Part shown: one piece after another, positions 13,918 to 15,729 of the stretch
Layout of the letters: the number at the start of each line of letters is the position of its first letter
Numbering within the stretch: the first letter of the stretch is position 1
NCBI GenBank assembly: GCA_035762175.1
Contig: DASTPP010000447.1
Coordinates: forward strand, 1 to 15,729
Reading direction: 5' to 3'
Length of the DNA: 15,729 bases
Source of the DNA: DASTPP01 sp035762175
Lineage (GTDB): Bacteria; Myxococcota_A; Polyangia; Polyangiales; Polyangiaceae
Program-made: the position numbers and the translations under genes
The notes under the pieces: model-generated
The model's database searches: none
What the model saw: the letters and a program-made list of their open reading frames with translations, nothing else
What the model was told of the DNA's origin: nothing

Positions 13918-14361
13918 ATGGCCGGCAGCTCCCCCTCGAACGACGACGAGATCCTCGCGGGCATCAACGTCACGCCCCTCGTCGACATCACGCTCGTGCT
14001 CCTGGTCGTGATGATGATCACGGCCAAGGCCATCGTCAGCCAGGCCCTGCCGATGGACCTGCCCAAGGCCGCCTCGGGCAGCGAGCAGCAGGACGTCTTC
14101 TCGGTCAGCCTCGGCGCGACCGGCGAGACCGCCGTCAACCAGCAGCGCGTGCCGAGCGAAGACGCCATCTTGGCGATGGCGCGCGAGGCGCACGCGAAGA
14201 ACGCCGAGGTGCGCGCCGTCATCAAAGCCGACGCGCAGGTGCCCCACGGGCGCGTCGTGCGCGTGATGGATCTATTGAAGCAGGCCGGCATCGCCAAGGT
14301 CGCCTTCGGCGTCAGCCCCGTGCCGACCGAGCCCGGCGCCCCGCCCGCCACCTCGAAGTAG
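13918..14361 (+). CDS. exbD: ExbD/TolR-family biopolymer transport protein
   Basis: A 147-residue protein of normal family length. The cytoplasmic tail contains NVTPLVDITLVLLVVMMITA: one membrane helix (22-38) carrying the essential proton-pathway aspartate D23. The periplasmic domain ends in the typical AVIKADAQVPHGRVVRVMDL segment. It partners ExbB in converting proton motive force into TonB movement. An AAAGG ribosome site precedes the ATG. Confidence 0.94.
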   Translation: MAGSSPSNDDEILAGINVTPLVDITLVLLVVMMITAKAIVSQALPMDLPKAASGSEQQDVFSVSLGATGETAVNQQRVPSEDAILAMAREAHAKNAEVRAVIKADAQVPHGRVVRVMDLLKQAGIAKVAFGVSPVPTEPGAPPATSK

Positions 14362-14408
14362 CCCCGCCCCGCCCGCCCCCGCGAGCCCCGCCCCGCCCGC
14401 CCCCTCGA
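14361..14408. repeat. 24-bp tandem repeat after exbD
   Basis: Two adjacent 24-base units (14361-14384, 14385-14408), each starting GCCCCGCCCCGCCCGCCCCC and differing at one base. A degraded third similar block lies near 14475-14500. The first base is the last of the exbD stop codon. Non-coding. Confidence 0.75.
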
Positions 14409-14423
14409 CGTCGCCCCGCCCCC

Positions 14424-14460
14424 CGCGCGCCCGGCCGGCCCCGCCGGCCGCGGGCGCGCG
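14424..14460 (+). terminator. Very stable GC hairpin between exbD and the tonB-like gene
   Basis: The left arm (14424-14438) pairs completely with the right arm (14444-14460) apart from a 2-base bulge, giving a 15-bp GC-only stem with a 5-base loop. There is no T-run. It could attenuate transcription between exbD and tonB, or protect the exbB-exbD message. Confidence 0.5.
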
Positions 14461-14531
14461 GCGCCCTGCGAGCCCGCCGCCCCGCCCGCCCCCCGCGAGC
14501 CCCCAAGCTTCAGCCCCCCGCGAGCCTTGCC

Positions 14532-15329
14532 GTGATTCGCCTTACGACCGACGCCCTGAAAGGCGCGCTCTTGCTCAGCGCCGCCGTCCACGCGGTGCCC
14601 GTCGCCCGGGCGGCGCGCGACCTCATCGAGGCCCGCGACTACGTGCGCGAAGCGCGCGACGTGCTGCACGAGTTTCTCTGGTCCCAGTACGAGGTCGAGC
14701 TCAAGCCCGAGCCGCCGCCGCCCCCGCCCGAGCCGCCGCCCCCGGCGCCCGAGCCGCCTCCCCCCGAGCCCGCCGCCCCGCCCCCGCCCAAGGCCCCCAA
14801 GGCCGAGAAGCCGCCCGAGCCGCCGCCGGCCGCCGCCCAGGCCGGCAAGGTGCTGACGGCCAAAGACGACGAGCCGCTCGACCTGACCGGCAACACCATC
14901 GTCCAGGGCAACGCCGACACGTACGCGGGCGGCGTGACCGCCGCCAAGGGCACCTCGACCGCGCCGGTCTACGACCGCAACGCCCGGCCGAACGGCGTCG
15001 TCGGCGGCCGCGGCACCACCGACGCGCCCGCCGTCGACCTGTCGCGCGCGGCCGCCCCCGCCTCCAAAGACTGGAACTGCTCGCACCTGTTCCCGCCCGA
15101 GGCCGACGCCGAAGACGTCAACAACGCCACGGTCTCGATCGTGGTGAACGTGCGCCCGAACGGCACCCCCGAGTCGATCACCGTGCTCAGCGCCACCCCC
15201 CCGAAGCTCGGCTTCGAGCGCGCCGCCCGCAGCTGCGCCCTGATGCAGCGCTACACCGCCGCCGTCGATCGCGCCGGGCAGCCCGCCGGCGGCAAGACCG
15301 CGCCGTTCACGGTCCGCTTCACGCGCTGA
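14532..15329 (+). CDS. tonB: TonB-like energy transducer
   Basis: A 265-residue protein starting with GTG. The short N-terminal hydrophobic stretch contains S16-A-A-V-H20, matching the SxxxH motif that couples TonB to ExbB/ExbD. A Pro/Glu/Lys-rich spacer follows (about 57-110, runs of PPPEPPPP). The C-terminal domain (about 195-265) reads ATVSIVVNVRPNGTPESITV, then FERAARSCALMQRYTAAV and a PFTVRF ending, the usual TonB-domain pattern. The membrane helix is weak, because ARAARDLIEARDYVREA follows the SxxxH directly, which is unusual. No clear ribosome site precedes the GTG, so the true start is less certain. TonB carries energy to outer-membrane transporters; none is in the window. It lies 170 bases after exbD. 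Confidence 0.78.
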   Translation: MIRLTTDALKGALLLSAAVHAVPVARAARDLIEARDYVREARDVLHEFLWSQYEVELKPEPPPPPPEPPPPAPEPPPPEPAAPPPPKAPKAEKPPEPPPAAAQAGKVLTAKDDEPLDLTGNTIVQGNADTYAGGVTAAKGTSTAPVYDRNARPNGVVGGRGTTDAPAVDLSRAAAPASKDWNCSHLFPPEADAEDVNNATVSIVVNVRPNGTPESITVLSATPPKLGFERAARSCALMQRYTAAVDRAGQPAGGKTAPFTVRFTR

Positions 15330-15344
15330 CGCGCCGCGCCCGCG

Positions 15345-15369
15345 ACAGGGCGGCCCCTGTTTCGGGGCC
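15345..15369 (+). terminator. Two overlapping hairpins after the tonB-like gene
   Basis: ACAGGG-CGGC-CCCTGT (15345-15360) followed by TT is a compact terminator-like hairpin 15 bases after the stop. An alternative hairpin, GGCCCC-TGTTTC-GGGGCC (15352-15369), uses overlapping bases, so only one can form at a time. No long T-tract follows. Confidence 0.5.
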
Positions 15370-15466
15370 CAAACGGCGCCCGCATACCCGGAAACCTCAG
15401 GGTAGCTCGGGCTTCAGGCCGGGTCGGTTCCATGCGATAGGGTTCTGTCGTTCCGCGAGAGAATCC
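15370..15466. promoter_or_regulatory. Upstream region of the terminal lipoprotein gene
   Basis: Contains the inverted repeat TACCC-N10-GGGTA (15385-15389, 15400-15404) and the ribosome site GAGAGA (15457-15462) before the ATG. A -10-like TAGGGT (15438-15443) is weak. An operator role for the inverted repeat is a guess. Confidence 0.35.
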
Positions 15467-15729
15467 ATGCGCTACACCCCCGCCGTCCGACGCCTTTCGC
15501 TCCCCACCCTTCTGCTCCTCACCGGCTCGCTCGCTGCGTTCGCGCCGACGGGCTGCGGCGGCGACGACGACGACGACGCCCCCCCCGGCACCGCCGCGCG
15601 GGCGGGCACGGGCGGCACCGGCGGCCGGGCGGGCACGGGCGGCCGGACGGGCACGGGCGGCGCCGGCGGCCGGGCGGGCACGGGCGGCGCCGGCGGCGCG
15701 GCGGGCGTGGCGGGCACGGGCGGCGCGGG
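15467..15729 (+). CDS. Lipoprotein with Gly/Thr/Arg-rich linker, N-terminal part (runs off the window)
   Basis: Eighty-seven codons are visible and the frame stays open to the last base. The N-terminus has basic residues (MRYTPAVRRLS), a hydrophobic core (LPTLLLLTGSLAAFAP) and TGC, with the lipid cysteine at C30. Then come five Asp residues and a long Gly-rich linker of repeated AGTGG, GRAGTGG and AGG units. Acidic residues after the cysteine may affect lipoprotein sorting. The functional domain lies beyond the window, so no role can be given. The layout matches the lipoprotein at 7843. Confidence 0.85.
   Translation, partial: MRYTPAVRRLSLPTLLLLTGSLAAFAPTGCGGDDDDDAPPGTAARAGTGGTGGRAGTGGRTGTGGAGGRAGTGGAGGAAGVAGTGGA
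15597..15729 (+). repeat. Imperfect tandem repeat encoding the Gly-rich linker
   Basis: GCGGGCACGGGCGGC-type units recur with interspersed CGGCGGC blocks through to the window edge. They stay in frame and encode AGTGG/AGG. They are related in sequence to the linker repeat at 8173-8215. Confidence 0.7.

Noticed and set aside
14361..14408. CRISPR-like repeat array
   Set aside because: The units are directly adjacent with no unique spacers and no cas genes; it is a simple tandem repeat.

Overview
The window is extremely GC-rich, with almost exclusive G or C at third codon positions. It encodes a Ser/Thr kinase-FHA protein, several lipoproteins with Gly/Thr-rich linkers behind the lipobox, and an ExbB/ExbD/TonB-type operon. 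Together these suggest a myxobacterium (Myxococcota), probably of the Polyangiales type. This placement is inferred from style, not from a marker gene. I saw no tRNA, rRNA, CRISPR array, transposase or phage gene.

Left part (1-4541), the most interesting region. The edge holds the first 45 codons of a minus-strand gene for a flavin-dependent amino-acid N-hydroxylase (IucD/PvdA/SidA family). Divergent from it lie a small sigma-70-family (ECF-like) factor, a DAO-family FAD oxidoreductase and, overlapping that by 4 bp, a fusion of a cupin domain to a methionyl-tRNA-synthetase-like domain. N-hydroxylase + FAD oxidase + cupin-MetRS is the signature of the hydrazine-forming, hydrazinoacetate-releasing cassette known from actinobacterial pathways (s56-p1 Spb38-40, triacsin Tri26-28, and the pyrazole C-nucleosides). 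The predicted route is: lysine to N6-hydroxylysine; ATP-dependent coupling to glycine with N-N bond formation; then oxidative release of hydrazinoacetic acid. Any tailoring genes would lie left of base 1.

Middle part (4542-9943). Two minus-strand genes encode a membrane-anchored protein with a TonB/AgmX-like C-terminus and a kinase-FHA protein ending in a degenerate GGDEF-like region. Divergent from the kinase is a well-conserved cobalamin riboswitch, followed by a single large lipoprotein gene, a combination I do not recognise. A small convergent lipoprotein gene follows.

Right part (9944-15729). A HAD-IG 5'-nucleotidase resembling eukaryotic cytosolic purine nucleotidase comes first, then a truD-exbB-exbD-tonB-like run in which truD overlaps exbB by 4 bp. 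The window ends in the start of another Gly-rich-linker lipoprotein. The TonB system could energise outer-membrane uptake, including of cobalamin, but only proximity supports a link to the riboswitch gene. The intergenic regions hold many GC-rich hairpins and short direct repeats. Most are probably structural or incidental; a few sit at plausible terminator or operator positions.
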